Assembly (NCBI RefSeq): GCF_016428975.1 | Contig: NZ_JAELTT010000006.1 | Coordinates: forward strand, 47,814-111,813 | Reading direction: 5' to 3' | Length of the DNA stretch: 64,000 nucleotides | Origin: Dyella sp. ASV21 | GTDB taxonomy: Bacteria; Pseudomonadota; Gammaproteobacteria; Xanthomonadales; Rhodanobacteraceae | Part shown: in pieces, positions 36,198 to 46,031 of the stretch | Layout of the letters: the number at the start of each line of letters is the position of its first letter | Numbering within the stretch: position 1 is the first letter of the stretch | Notes under the pieces: generated by a model | What the model was told of the DNA's origin: nothing | Database searches by the model: none | The model's input: the letters and a program-made list of their open reading frames with translations, nothing else | Position numbers and translations under genes: made by a program

Positions 36198-37847
36198 TTA
36201 GTCCGCTTTGCGACCTTGCGGGTTCTGCACAAACTTCGGCGGGCTCGCTTCGTTGGCGAACTGCCATGTGCTCAAGTAGGCGAGCTTGAGAATCTTGGCC
36301 ATCTTCGGATAGTCGATCTTCTCTGCCGTGTCGCTGGGGTGGTGATAGTCCGGATGGAAGCCGGTGAACCACCAGAACGCCGGCACGTTGTGCAGCACAA
36401 ACGGAAACTGGTCAGAGCGGAAGAACACGTTCAAGGCGTATTCGTGGTCGAAGCGATCGTCCAGCACCAGTCCCACCTGCTGGTTTTCCTTGGCCACGGT
36501 GCGCTGGTAATCCGGGCTGTAGGCCGCGCCGATCAGGTTGAGGCGATTGCTGGTATCGGCCGGCACATCGATCAAGCCATCGGTTTGTGGGCTGGGCTTT
36601 TCATCGCGGCCGATCATGTCGAAATTGATCATGGCGCGCGTGGTATCCAGTGGACGCAACGGATGCGCTGCCATGTAATACGCGCCCAACAAGCCACGCT
36701 CTTCGGCGGCGAACACGGCAAACAGAATGGAGCGTTTGGGCTTGACCGGATTGGCGGCAAACGCGCGCGCCAGCGTCACCACACCCACGGTACCCGACGC
36801 GTTGTCGTCGGCGCCGTGCCAGATCTTCTCGCCACTCATGCCGTCATGGTCGTGGTGACCGCTGATGATGATGGTCTCCGGCGCCAGCTTAGGATCGCTA
36901 CCTTCGATCAGACCGACCACGTTCCAGGTCGTAGCCTCGCGATGCGACAGGTTGCGCAGACGCAACGCCACCGACGTATCGGGCAGCGTCAACGAGTGGT
37001 TGCTGAGATCCTTGTCGATGGCATTCTGCAAGGCCGCCGGCGTATTGCCGCTGGTGGCGAACAACTGACTGGAAACATCGCCCGAAATGATCATGCTGGG
37101 AATCTTCAGCGGATTGTCGGCCAGCGCCTGGGCGGGAATGGGATTGTCCGCGTGCTCGGCCTGGTGACCGATGCGCGTGCGCACCTCCTGCGCTGAGGGA
37201 TGGTTGTGCGACGGCTCGGGAGCGAGCAGCACCGCGACCGCGCCATGTTCCTGCGCATTGAGCACCTTCACATAGCTGGTGGCGTAGCGCGTGTTGCCGG
37301 TGCCGTTGAAAATGGAATGGGGATCCTTCTCCTGCGGCTCGTGGTCGAACACCACGACCACCTTGCCCTTCACGTCGAGGTTGGCGTAGTCGTCATAACC
37401 CAACTCGGGGGCGGTGATGCCATAGCCTGCGAATACCACCGGCGCCTTCACATCGACATCGCTGGGAAAGCTGCCGGAGACGTCCGGGCTCTTCCAGCTC
37501 ACCGTCTTGCCTTGGCGGTTGAGCGAAAGGCCGGTGTTTTTGGTATCGGGCCGGTATTCGATGAGTGGCACCGCCTGCAGGAAACTGCGCTGTCCCTGGG
37601 CGTCCGTGGCTGCGGGCTTCAGGCCGGCCTTGGCGAACTCGGAGGCGATCCACTGCACGGCAGCGTCATCACCCGGTTGCAGGGAAAGACGCCCTTGCAG
37701 GGCATCGGAAGCGAGAAAACCAATATCGGCGCGCAGGTCGTTTTCGCGAATCTGCGCCAGGCCGGCCTGTTGCGGCGATGACTGGGCCGCCAGTGCGCTG
37801 GAGGAAACGACGGCCGCAAGGGCCATGCTGAGCAAGGTACGGGGCAT
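36198..37847 (-). CDS. M28-family zinc aminopeptidase with PA domain
   Basis: A 549-residue secreted protein: signal peptide MPRTLLSMALAAVVSSSALA, a PA (protease-associated) insert around residues 130-260 (VVFAGYGITAPELGYDDYANLDVKGKVVVV) and the M28 peptidase core with ISGHHDHDG, GADDNASG, FAVFAAEERGLLG, NFDMIGR and FHPDYHHPSDT. These give the two-zinc site and the catalytic Glu. It should release N-terminal residues from peptides in the periplasm or outside. The start is set by the signal peptide; a longer reading to 38183 is not supported. Confidence 0.92.
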   Translation of the reverse strand: MPRTLLSMALAAVVSSSALAAQSSPQQAGLAQIRENDLRADIGFLASDALQGRLSLQPGDDAAVQWIASEFAKAGLKPAATDAQGQRSFLQAVPLIEYRPDTKNTGLSLNRQGKTVSWKSPDVSGSFPSDVDVKAPVVFAGYGITAPELGYDDYANLDVKGKVVVVFDHEPQEKDPHSIFNGTGNTRYATSYVKVLNAQEHGAVAVLLAPEPSHNHPSAQEVRTRIGHQAEHADNPIPAQALADNPLKIPSMIISGDVSSQLFATSGNTPAALQNAIDKDLSNHSLTLPDTSVALRLRNLSHREATTWNVVGLIEGSDPKLAPETIIISGHHDHDGMSGEKIWHGADDNASGTVGVVTLARAFAANPVKPKRSILFAVFAAEERGLLGAYYMAAHPLRPLDTTRAMINFDMIGRDEKPSPQTDGLIDVPADTSNRLNLIGAAYSPDYQRTVAKENQQVGLVLDDRFDHEYALNVFFRSDQFPFVLHNVPAFWWFTGFHPDYHHPSDTAEKIDYPKMAKILKLAYLSTWQFANEASPPKFVQNPQGRKAD

Positions 37848-38072
37848 GAGTGGGGACTCCGGTATTACGGACCGCTGGACGTCCAGCGGCCTGGACCGTC
37901 GAGGGTGCCACGTAGCCTCTTTCCGGGCAAACCGGCGCCCCACCCTATGTCGTGCGCACTTGTTCCTACGCCCATTTGCCGGCATCGTGCGCGCACCGGG
38001 CGCGCCGATCCGGTGGTTCGCTGCTGTTTCCGTGATGACCTGACTCGCTCGCACTTCGCCAGGAGCCCCGGT

Positions 38073-38882
38073 ATGGAACATGCACGTCGCACGCCTCCCG
38101 CACAGATCGCCTTCGCCAGCGCGATGATCGCCCTGGGGGTACTGGGCTTTATCTACGGCGATGTCGCGCTGGTCTGGCAACACCTGCCCGTGGCGAATCT
38201 CCCGGGGGAAAAGCCGATCGCCTATCTCTTCGCTGCCATCGAACTGGCAGGGGGCCTCGGCCTGTTATGGCGTGGCACACATCGGCAGGCCGGGTGGCTG
38301 CTATTGGTATTTCTGCTGATCTGGGCGGTGTTGCTCAAGATGCCGGCGGTGGTGGCGGTGCCACGCATGGAGGCCACGTGGCTGGGCCTGGGCGAGATCA
38401 CCGTGATGCTCGCGGGCGCCTGGGCATTGCTGGCCTTCGGCAGTGGCAGGACGCATCGCGGTGGGTTCGCTGGGCAGCGTGGCATACAGGGCGCGAGGGT
38501 ATTGTTTGCCCTATCGCTACCGATGATCGGCTTGTCCCACTTCTTCTACAGCGAGCAAACGCTTGCGCTGGTGCCGGCGTGGCTGCCCTATCGCCTGGGC
38601 TGGGCCTACCTTACCGGCGCCGGCAGTCTGGCCGCCTGCGCTGGCGTGCTGTTGGGCGTTTACCCGCGCCTGGCGGCACTACTGGAAGCCGCCATGCTGG
38701 GCACGATCACCGTGCTGGTATGGGTTCCTGCCGTCGTCGCCGCACCCACCGATCGCACTGCCTGGACCGCACTGGCCATCTCGGCCGGCATCGCCAGTGG
38801 AGCGTGGCTGGTGGCGGAGACCTATCGACACGTGCCACTGACCGCCCTGGGCCGGCGCGCAGTCGCATCGCCGGCGCTTTAG
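38073..38882 (+). CDS. DoxX-like integral membrane protein
   Basis: A 269-residue protein with about seven hydrophobic helices arranged as two repeats. The second half begins ARVLFALSLPMIGLSHFFYSEQTLALVPAWLP, the DoxX pattern of a helix followed by the FxxxxxxxxLVPAWLP loop. DoxX proteins often work in thiol or respiratory stress. AGGAG precedes the ATG at 38073. It converges with dapE. Function in this host is unknown. Confidence 0.75.
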   Translation: MEHARRTPPAQIAFASAMIALGVLGFIYGDVALVWQHLPVANLPGEKPIAYLFAAIELAGGLGLLWRGTHRQAGWLLLVFLLIWAVLLKMPAVVAVPRMEATWLGLGEITVMLAGAWALLAFGSGRTHRGGFAGQRGIQGARVLFALSLPMIGLSHFFYSEQTLALVPAWLPYRLGWAYLTGAGSLAACAGVLLGVYPRLAALLEAAMLGTITVLVWVPAVVAAPTDRTAWTALAISAGIASGAWLVAETYRHVPLTALGRRAVASPAL

Positions 38883-38898
38883 ATTCCGCGCCGACTGC

Positions 38899-40032
38899 TC
38901 AGCCAAGCAGGCGATCGCAGATGGCGCGGTACAGCGTGGGCAAGGTCTCCAGGTCGGCGACAGAGACGCATTCATCCACCTTGTGGATGGTGGCGTTGAC
39001 CGGCCCTAGCTCCACTACTTCCACACCTAGCGGCGCGATGAACCGGCCATCCGACGTACCACCGCCGGTGCTCTGCTCGGGTTCGATACCGCACAGCTCG
39101 CGACATACCGCAATCACCGCATCGCGCACGGCTCCGCCGGGTGGTGTAAGAAACGGCTCGCCACTCAACGACCAGTCGATGTGCCAGTCCAGCCCGTGTT
39201 TGCCAAGGATGGCCTCGGTGCGCTCGCGCAGCGTCTCGGCACGGCTGGCCGTGCTATAGCGGAAATTGACCAACGCGGTCAGCGTGCCCGGAATGACGTT
39301 ATTGGCGCCGGTGCCGGCATGGATATTGGAGACCTGGAAGGAGGTCGGCGGAAAATCCTGATTGCCCTCGTCCCAACGCTCCGCTGTCAGCTCGGCCAAA
39401 GCCGGGGCAAAGGCATGAATCGGGTTCAGCGCCTTTTCCGGGTAAGCCACATGCCCCTGCACCCCGCGCACGACCAAGGTACCGGAGAGGGAGCCGCGAC
39501 GCCCCACGCGAATCAGGTCGCCCAGGCGCTCCCTGGACGATGGCTCGCCTACCACGCACCAATCGATCCGCTCGCCACTCTGGCGAAAATGCTCGGCCAC
39601 GCGACGCACACCATCCAGATTGGCCGGCCCTTCTTCGTCGCTGGTAAGCAACAGGCCAACGCGGCCGCGATGATCCGGATGCGCCGCCACGAATTGCTCC
39701 AAGGCAACCACCATGGCCGCCACGGAACCCTTCATATCCGCCGCGCCACGGCCGTATAGCCGTCCATCCCGCAGGCTTGGATCGAACGGATCGCTCGCCC
39801 ACTGCTCTACCGGACCGGTAGGCACGACATCGGTATGGCCAAGGAACATGAGCGTGGGCCCACCGCTGCCGTGCGTCGCCCACACGTTGTCCACCTCACC
39901 AAAGCGCAGGTGTTGCACGTGAAAACCCGCGGCAGCCAATCGCTCGCCGAGCAAGGCCTGGCAGCCCTCGTCCTCCGGTGTAACGGAGCGACGGCGAATC
40001 AGTTCGCAGGTGAGATCGACAACGGCGGACAT
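38899..40032 (-). CDS. dapE: Succinyl-diaminopimelate desuccinylase
   Basis: A 377-residue M20 di-zinc enzyme that makes LL-diaminopimelate for lysine and peptidoglycan. Zinc ligands and catalytic residues lie in [28 protein letters not shown] and VVGEPSS, with the final GTSDGRF and the His in [11 protein letters not shown]. The start at 40032 has GAGG 6-9 bases before it. It is last in a run with dapD, an ArsC-like gene and an iron transporter, with a 72-base gap to the latter. Confidence 0.95.
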   Translation of the reverse strand: MSAVVDLTCELIRRRSVTPEDEGCQALLGERLAAAGFHVQHLRFGEVDNVWATHGSGGPTLMFLGHTDVVPTGPVEQWASDPFDPSLRDGRLYGRGAADMKGSVAAMVVALEQFVAAHPDHRGRVGLLLTSDEEGPANLDGVRRVAEHFRQSGERIDWCVVGEPSSRERLGDLIRVGRRGSLSGTLVVRGVQGHVAYPEKALNPIHAFAPALAELTAERWDEGNQDFPPTSFQVSNIHAGTGANNVIPGTLTALVNFRYSTASRAETLRERTEAILGKHGLDWHIDWSLSGEPFLTPPGGAVRDAVIAVCRELCGIEPEQSTGGGTSDGRFIAPLGVEVVELGPVNATIHKVDECVSVADLETLPTLYRAICDRLLG

Positions 40033-40104
40033 GGCATTCCTCAGCACGAAAACCGCTCACTCCCTTGCACAAGCAGCGGCGAGCGGCAGCCGCGCCAGCA
40101 ACCA

Positions 40105-41172
40105 TCAACCCAGCAGCGTAGTACCCAGCAAATGACCAACCAGATAGGTTACGCCCGCCGCCGCCACCGTGATGGCGAGTTGGCGCGCAATGGAGAACAG
40201 CATGCTGCGACCGGTGAACAAGGCGGTACCCATGCCGATCAATGCCAGGCCCGCCGCGGTGGAAAGCATGCTGCCCACCAGCGCGGTATGCCCCTTGAGA
40301 AACAGGTACGGCGCCACCGGGAACAATGCACCCAGCGCGAACAGGCAGAACGAAGACACGGCGGCCCCGTAGGCCGAGCCACCCAGTTCTTCCGGATCGA
40401 TACCCAGATCCTCACGCACCAGCGTATCCAGCGCGGTACGCGGCCGCTCCGAAATCTGCTCGGCTAACGCATCGGCCGTGCTGGCTTCCATGCCCTTGTC
40501 GCGATAGATGCCGGCCAGACTGCGTGTACCGTCTTCCGGCGCCACAGCCAGGCGTTCGGCGCGGGCGGCAATCTGCGCCTGATAGAACTCCCGCGAACTG
40601 TTCACCGACAACCACTCGCCCAGCGCCATCGAGCACGCGCCGGCCACCAATCCGGCAAAACCGGCCAGCAGGATCGCGCGATCGCCGGAGGCGGCGCCGG
40701 CCATGCCCATCACCAGGCTGCCGTTGGAGACCAGGCCATCGTTGGCGCCCAATACCGCGGCGCGCAGGGTGTTGCCGCTTTGCGTGCGATGCCGGCCGCT
40801 GCGCGAGGTGGGTGGCTGTTCTTCCAAGAAATGATCGCGATAGCCGCTGCGGTCCACCGGCGTCGGCAGGTGATCGGCATGTTCGAGTCGCACCACCGTA
40901 GGCATCACGAACTCGGTGCCGAACTGCCGCGCAAACCAGGTGAGCACGCGCACACGCACGCCGGAACGCGGCGTCGGCACCGGGGCACCGATTTGACGCA
41001 GGCGCTCTTCCCAGAACGCGGCGTTGGCGCGCTCGCCATCGGCAATGCGTCGATACGCGCGACTGAGGCGCGCATCGTCCGTCAACTGGGCGAGGTTGTC
41101 ATAGAGCGCGGCGTTGTCGCGCTCTATACGCAGGTTCAGACGATAGTGCCGCGCCGACCGGGGCTTCTTCAT
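40105..41172 (-). CDS. Ferritin-like plus VIT1/CCC1 iron transporter (MbfA-like)
   Basis: A 355-residue fusion. Residues 1-90 look like a ferritin-like helical bundle with candidate metal ligands Glu17, Glu47 and Glu55/56 (RIERDNAALYDNL, DGERANAAFWEERL). Residues about 130-355 are a VIT1/CCC1 transporter domain starting TLRAAVLGANDGLVSNGSLVMGMAGA with five helices. This matches the MbfA group of membrane-bound ferritins that export iron or manganese. It lies between the ArsC-like gene (1 base away) and dapE, an unexpected place for a metal gene. Confidence 0.85.
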   Translation of the reverse strand: MKKPRSARHYRLNLRIERDNAALYDNLAQLTDDARLSRAYRRIADGERANAAFWEERLRQIGAPVPTPRSGVRVRVLTWFARQFGTEFVMPTVVRLEHADHLPTPVDRSGYRDHFLEEQPPTSRSGRHRTQSGNTLRAAVLGANDGLVSNGSLVMGMAGAASGDRAILLAGFAGLVAGACSMALGEWLSVNSSREFYQAQIAARAERLAVAPEDGTRSLAGIYRDKGMEASTADALAEQISERPRTALDTLVREDLGIDPEELGGSAYGAAVSSFCLFALGALFPVAPYLFLKGHTALVGSMLSTAAGLALIGMGTALFTGRSMLFSIARQLAITVAAAGVTYLVGHLLGTTLLG

Positions 41173-41173
41173 G

Positions 41174-41530
41174 TCACTTGCCGAATAGCTTCTTGAAACC
41201 GTTGTCGGTGAAGCCGACGCTTACCGATGCGTCCGGCTGGAGCACGACCGGGCGACGCACCAGTGCCGGATACTCCTTCAGCAACAGCGTCCACTCCGGA
41301 TCGGAACCGGGGTTCTTGCGCTGAGGGAGCAGGTTGCGCCAGGTGGTGGACGACTTGTTGACCAGCTTCTCCCAGCCGCCCAGTTGCTGCGCCCAGTCCT
41401 TGAGCGTGGTCGCGGGCACCGGGTTGGCGCGGTAGTCAACAAAGCGGTAAGGCACCTCGAAGCGATCCAGCCAGTTGCGCGCCTTACGGCAGGTATCGCA
41501 GGTGGTCAGGCCGTACAGGGTTACGCTCAT
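41174..41530 (-). CDS. ArsC/Spx-family protein, YffB-like
   Basis: A 118-residue thioredoxin-fold protein. The N-terminal motif is TTCDTCRKA (CxxC), followed by the ArsC-type [29 protein letters not shown] and [11 protein letters not shown]. The group includes arsenate reductase and the YffB protein encoded next to dapE in E. coli. The dap context therefore favours a YffB-like role (possibly glutathione-linked) over arsenate reduction. Its ATG overlaps the dapD stop by 4 bases. Confidence 0.85.
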   Translation of the reverse strand: MSVTLYGLTTCDTCRKARNWLDRFEVPYRFVDYRANPVPATTLKDWAQQLGGWEKLVNKSSTTWRNLLPQRKNPGSDPEWTLLLKEYPALVRRPVVLQPDASVSVGFTDNGFKKLFGK

Positions 41531-42354
41531 TCGGCGCTCCGCAGCAGTTCGTTGATGCCGGTCTTGCTGCGGGTCTTCTCGTCCACCTGCTTGACGATGA
41601 TGGCCGCGTAGAGACTGTGCGAACCGTCCTTGGACGGCAGACTGCCGGCCACCACCACGCTGCCCGCGGGCACGCGGCCGTAGCTGACTTCACCGGTGGC
41701 GCGGTTGTAGATGCGGGTGGACTGGCCGAGGAACACGCCCATGCCGATCACACTGCCCTTCTCCACGATCACGCCTTCCACCACTTCGGAGCGAGCGCCG
41801 ATGAAGCAATTGTCCTCAATGATGGTGGGGTTGGCCTGCAGCGGCTCCAGCACACCACCGATACCCACGCCGCCGGACAGATGCACATTGGCGCCGATCT
41901 GCGCGCACGAGCCCACCGTGGCCCACGTGTCGACCATGGTGCCGGCGCCCACGTAGGCACCGATGTTCACGTAGCTGGGCATCAGCACGGCGTCCTTGGC
42001 CACGTGGGCACCACGGCGCACCAACGCACCCGGCACCACGCGTGCGCCCAGACCCTGAAGTTCGGCGTCGTTGCCGTGGGCGAAGCGCAGCGGCACCTTG
42101 TCGAAAGCCAGCGCCGGGCCGCCATCGACCACGCGGTTGTTGTTGATGCGGAAGTACAGCAGCACCGCTTTCTTGATCCACTGGTTCACCGTCCAGCCGC
42201 CCTGGCCATCCGGCTCCGCCACACGGCGCTCACCGGACTCCAGCAGCTCGATGACCTGCGACACGGCGGGACGCAGATGCGTCTCGATCTCAGCCTGGGT
42301 CAGCTCATTGCGGCGCTCAAAGGCGTCTTCGATCAGGGATTCGATGCTTTGCAT
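41527..42354 (-). CDS. dapD: 2,3,4,5-Tetrahydropyridine-2,6-dicarboxylate N-succinyltransferase
   Basis: A 275-residue trimeric enzyme with a left-handed beta-helix of hexapeptide repeats (about residues 110-230: [38 protein letters not shown]). It succinylates tetrahydrodipicolinate with succinyl-CoA in the diaminopimelate/lysine path. The length agrees with the E. coli enzyme. It is first in the run dapD, ArsC-like, MbfA-like, dapE. A double inverted repeat lies upstream in its leader region. Confidence 0.96.
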   Translation of the reverse strand: MQSIESLIEDAFERRNELTQAEIETHLRPAVSQVIELLESGERRVAEPDGQGGWTVNQWIKKAVLLYFRINNNRVVDGGPALAFDKVPLRFAHGNDAELQGLGARVVPGALVRRGAHVAKDAVLMPSYVNIGAYVGAGTMVDTWATVGSCAQIGANVHLSGGVGIGGVLEPLQANPTIIEDNCFIGARSEVVEGVIVEKGSVIGMGVFLGQSTRIYNRATGEVSYGRVPAGSVVVAGSLPSKDGSHSLYAAIIVKQVDEKTRSKTGINELLRSAE

Positions 42355-42437
42355 GATGTTCACTTGCCTGGGAATCGGTGGGTCGCGGCGGCGATGGCCA
42401 CGCCGCGCGGCGGATAGGACGCATGATTCTGACAAGA

Positions 42438-42479
42438 TTTGGCCCGGCTCGCGAGCCAAATGCCGCCAGCCGGGCCAAA
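42438..42479 (-). repeat. Nested inverted repeats upstream of dapD
   Basis: TTTGGCCCGGCT (42438-42449) is repeated in perfect inverted form at 42468-42479. Inside, GGCTCGCGAGCC (42446-42457) is itself a perfect palindrome that uses part of the left arm, so two different hairpins compete. It lies 51 bases past the end of the YfaZ-like gene and 84 before the dapD start. No T run follows on the minus strand. It may be a transcript end or a regulatory switch. Confidence 0.6.
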
Positions 42480-42528
42480 TGCAGACAAACGGCAAGGTCC
42501 CAAAACCCCGACGCCTCGAACGCGAAAG

Positions 42529-43080
42529 TTACAGCCCCACGCGAATGCCGAACATCGGGCCTTTGTACAGATCGCGGCTGCCGGCGTAATCGAAGGTGGT
42601 GCGCATGTGGCGATAACCGCCGTACAGCGAGAAGCTCGAGTTGATCCACACACGCAACTGCGCGCCGTAGTCGTAGCCGTGGTCCATATCGCCGTTGGTC
42701 AGCCCCGAGGGCGTATAGAACCCGTAGCCGCCGATCGACAGCCAGCGTATGCCGGTGGGAATGTCCAAAGAGCCGCCCAGGCCCACGCCGCCACCGGAGC
42801 CGTAACGGGCATCCTGGTACTGGTAGCGCGCGCCCACTTCCCAGTGGATGTCACGCGAGGCAGGCACGATCATCAACGCGGCGGAGTAGATATTGGCATC
42901 GCCGCGACGATCCTCGGTCTTGAGGTAACCCAGGTCGGCACGCAAACCGCTGGACAGCGGCACGCCAAAGTCGATGCCTACCGAGCCATCACCACCACCG
43001 GCAGTGACCGACGTGGCGTAAGCGGGAACACAGGAGAGAAGGCCCGCCAACAGGGCGAGCGAAAGCTTGCAGGTCTTCAT
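42529..43080 (-). CDS. YfaZ-like outer-membrane protein
   Basis: A 183-residue secreted protein: signal peptide MKTCKLSLALLAGLLSCVPAYA, then amphipathic strands and a C-terminal GPMFGIRVGL that fits an outer-membrane barrel. Conserved-looking parts are GSVGIDFGVPLSSGLRADLGYL and WLSIGGYGFYTPSGLTNGDMDHGYDYGAQLRVW. It resembles the YfaZ family of small porin-like proteins, function unknown. The start at 43080 is set by the signal peptide. Transcription is toward dapD. Confidence 0.75.
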   Translation of the reverse strand: MKTCKLSLALLAGLLSCVPAYATSVTAGGGDGSVGIDFGVPLSSGLRADLGYLKTEDRRGDANIYSAALMIVPASRDIHWEVGARYQYQDARYGSGGGVGLGGSLDIPTGIRWLSIGGYGFYTPSGLTNGDMDHGYDYGAQLRVWINSSFSLYGGYRHMRTTFDYAGSRDLYKGPMFGIRVGL

Positions 43081-43253
43081 ACAGCGAATGATTCCTTTGA
43101 AACGACGCAATGGCCGCGCTTGGCGATGCAGGTCGCCACGGTCGCGGGTGGGGTATGAGAAACGATGGCAGCGGAACTGCCAAGCACCGCGCATAGCGGC
43201 AGCTTACTCATCGGCCTGCGCAGGTTGTCGGCATCGGACGTGCCTACTTGATC

Positions 43254-45923
43254 TCAGGCGCGCCTGCCGGTGCCCAGCGTGTCGAGCAAGGCGTGCAGCA
43301 GGCGATCCTGCAACTCGATGCTCAACGGCGCATCGTGACGATCGGTAACCAGGAAAAAGTCTTCCACGCGTTCGCCGAAGGTCGCGATGCGCGCATCGTG
43401 CACACGCACGCCAGCCTGAAACAGTGCTTGCGCCACGGCGGCCAGCAGGCCCGGACGATCACTGCACACCAGCGCAAGACGTGTACGCCCCGCCACCGTG
43501 CTGAAGGAGATCTTGGGTGCCGCCTGGAAGTGCTTGAGGTGCCGCGACATGCTTCGGCGCGAAGGCTGATGCAGATGCCCCGGCTGCGCCAAGGCGCGAT
43601 GCAGGCGCTGTTTGAGTTCTTCCGCGCGCTCGGCCGATGCGGGTTGCTGCGAGTCCGTTTCCAGCAGCAGGAACGTGTCCAACGCCATGCCGGTGGGTGA
43701 GCTGAGGATGCGCGCTTCCATCACCGAAAAATGCAGTCGATCGAGCATGATCGCCACCGCGGCAAACAAACCGTCGCGATCGGGCACATAAACGAAAAGC
43801 TCGGTGGTGCCACGCACCGACTGCGGGTGCACGGCCACCAGCGGCGTGGCCCCATGCGCACGCAGAATGGCCGAGGTCTGCCAGGCAATCTGCTCCGGGC
43901 GATGACGCAGGAAACTCTGCTCAGGAAAGCCGCGCCAGACGCGCGCGCTGGCATCGGCAGAGAAGCCCTCGGGCTCCAGTAACGACAACGCCTGTTCGCG
44001 ACAGGCGCGCACACGCGCGGCGGCATCGGCGGGCAACTCATCCTCGCTGCGCAAGGCGTAGCGCGTGGCCGTATAGAGATCCGCCAGCAGGCGATCCTTC
44101 CAGCCATTCCACAGCTTGGGACTGGTGCCGATGATGTCCGCGATGGTGAGCAGGTATAGATAATCCAGGCGCTCGGGGTTATCCACCGTCTCGGCGAAAC
44201 GTTGCACCACGTCCGGGTCGGTAATGTCCTGGCGCTGCGCGGTGGTGCTCATCAGCAAGTGCCAGCGCACCAGCCAGGCGATCAGCTGGATATCTTCCTC
44301 CGGCAGGCCCAGGCGGCGGCCGAAAGCGAGCGCCTCCTCCTCGCCCAGCACCGAATGATCGCCGCCGCGCCCCTTGGCGATGTCGTGGAACAACGCGGCC
44401 AGCAGCAGGAGCTCCGGCTTGGGCAGCATCGGCCAGATTTCGCAGGCGATCGGAAACTCCGTCCGCGCCGAGGTATCGGCGAAGCGGGCCACGTTGCGTA
44501 GCACGCGCAAGGTGTGTTCATCCACGGTGTACACGTGGAAAAGGTCGTACTGCATGCGTCCAAACACTGCCCCGAAGGCCGGCAGGATGGCCGCCAGCAG
44601 GCCGTGCCGATTCATGCGCCACAATGCTTCCACGGCCGGCGCGCCCAGCTTCAACAGGCGCAGAAAAGCCGCCAGCACCGCCGGATCGTCGGCGAGGCTG
44701 CGTTCCAGCGCTGCCGTCGCCTGATGGATGCGGCGCATGGTATCGGCAGTGAAGCCCACAATGCCCGGCTCTCCCAGCCGCACGATAAAGGCTTCCACCA
44801 AGGCGGCAGGGCGACGCATGAACAACTCCGGGTCGCGCACCGCCAGCCGCTTGCCGTAGCGGACGAAATCATCGCCCACCGCCTGCGGCTCTGCCGGTGG
44901 CTCCAGCATTTCCTCGAAGCGCTCGGCGATCTGCACGCCCAGCCGCTCTACCTGGCTGGCCGCGCGGTAATAGCCCTGCATGAACTGCTCGACGCCCAGG
45001 TTCTTCTCGTGTTCGTCCTGGAATCCCAGGCGTGCGGCCAGTGCACGCTGGTAGTCGAACAACAGGCGTTCTTCGGCGCGCCCGGCCTCCAGGTGCAGCG
45101 CATAACGATAACGACGCAACGTAGCCTCGGCCTGCTCGAGCTGGTCCTTCTCGGCCGGATCGAGCAAGCCTTCCGCCACCATGTCGTCGAAGTCGTCCGC
45201 ATGCGCCACTCGACGCCCCAGCCAGCGCAGCGAATCGAGTGTGCGCAGGCCGCCTGGACCATCCTTCAGATTGGGCTCGAGATTGTAGGCGGTGTCGTTG
45301 TAGCGGGCGTGGCGCGCATCGCGCTCGGCCAGACGTATCGCGAGGTAGGCAGCCGGCGGCCACAACGCCGGGTCGCGGATGATGGCGTTGAGCCCCTCTT
45401 CCATCGCGGGGTCGCCAGCGAGCCGGCGCGCGTCGAGCAGGCTGGTGAACACGCTGGCATCCTGCTTGGCCAGGGCGCGACATTGCGCGAGATCGCGCAC
45501 CGCATGCCCCACCTTGAGACCGATGTCCCAGAGCGTGGCGAAGAACTGTTCGAGCGCACGCAGCCGCGCCGGATCGGAAGGCCCGACCAGCGCGAGCAGA
45601 TCCACGTCGGAACAAGGAAACAGCAAGCCGCGTCCAAAGCCACCGACGGCGAACAGCGCCGCGTCCACGACATCTCCCAGGCAGGCCGTCCACACGTGCA
45701 CCACGATGCGCTGCACCGAATCGCCGCGACGCTGCGCGAGCGCGCTGGCATCGGCACCGTCGCGAAAGGCGGTAGCCAAGGCGCGATCCACGTCACCCAG
45801 CAATTGGCGCAAGGCGTAACGCGCTTCGGTCGACACGCCCGAACGCGGCACCGCAAGCGGCAGGCGCGGCAAGGGCGGAAGGCGGATCGGCGAGGGAGAG
45901 TCGGTCACGGGGCGCGGCGCCAT
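43254..45923 (-). CDS. glnD: Bifunctional uridylyltransferase/uridylyl-removing enzyme
   Basis: An 889-residue sensor of glutamine that modifies PII proteins. The N-terminal nucleotidyltransferase motif is GGFGRGLLFPCSDVDLL (Asp pair present; Leu where most homologues have Glu after GRG). The HD domain has ALFHDIAKGRGGDHS. Two ACT domains fill the last 200 residues. The ATG at 45923 is used; a TTG at 45932 could add three residues. In E. coli glnD is beside map; here a secreted-protein gene separates the two. Confidence 0.95.
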   Translation of the reverse strand: MAPRPVTDSPSPIRLPPLPRLPLAVPRSGVSTEARYALRQLLGDVDRALATAFRDGADASALAQRRGDSVQRIVVHVWTACLGDVVDAALFAVGGFGRGLLFPCSDVDLLALVGPSDPARLRALEQFFATLWDIGLKVGHAVRDLAQCRALAKQDASVFTSLLDARRLAGDPAMEEGLNAIIRDPALWPPAAYLAIRLAERDARHARYNDTAYNLEPNLKDGPGGLRTLDSLRWLGRRVAHADDFDDMVAEGLLDPAEKDQLEQAEATLRRYRYALHLEAGRAEERLLFDYQRALAARLGFQDEHEKNLGVEQFMQGYYRAASQVERLGVQIAERFEEMLEPPAEPQAVGDDFVRYGKRLAVRDPELFMRRPAALVEAFIVRLGEPGIVGFTADTMRRIHQATAALERSLADDPAVLAAFLRLLKLGAPAVEALWRMNRHGLLAAILPAFGAVFGRMQYDLFHVYTVDEHTLRVLRNVARFADTSARTEFPIACEIWPMLPKPELLLLAALFHDIAKGRGGDHSVLGEEEALAFGRRLGLPEEDIQLIAWLVRWHLLMSTTAQRQDITDPDVVQRFAETVDNPERLDYLYLLTIADIIGTSPKLWNGWKDRLLADLYTATRYALRSEDELPADAAARVRACREQALSLLEPEGFSADASARVWRGFPEQSFLRHRPEQIAWQTSAILRAHGATPLVAVHPQSVRGTTELFVYVPDRDGLFAAVAIMLDRLHFSVMEARILSSPTGMALDTFLLLETDSQQPASAERAEELKQRLHRALAQPGHLHQPSRRSMSRHLKHFQAAPKISFSTVAGRTRLALVCSDRPGLLAAVAQALFQAGVRVHDARIATFGERVEDFFLVTDRHDAPLSIELQDRLLHALLDTLGTGRRA

Positions 45924-46031
45924 CGGGCTCAAGCAGGCGTCAACGATAGCAAGCGCGGTGTACGAAAAGGCAGCGGCCCGACCTGTGGCGATGAAGGCCC
46001 GCCGAGGATCGGCGAGCCTCCAATGCTGGGT

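Noticed and set aside
41174..41530. Arsenate resistance gene
   Set aside because: The ArsC fold is present, but the dap context and the lack of other ars genes fit the YffB-like group better.
42438..42479. Simple terminator of the YfaZ-like gene
   Set aside because: The stem is strong but no T run follows on the minus strand; kept as a regulatory repeat instead.
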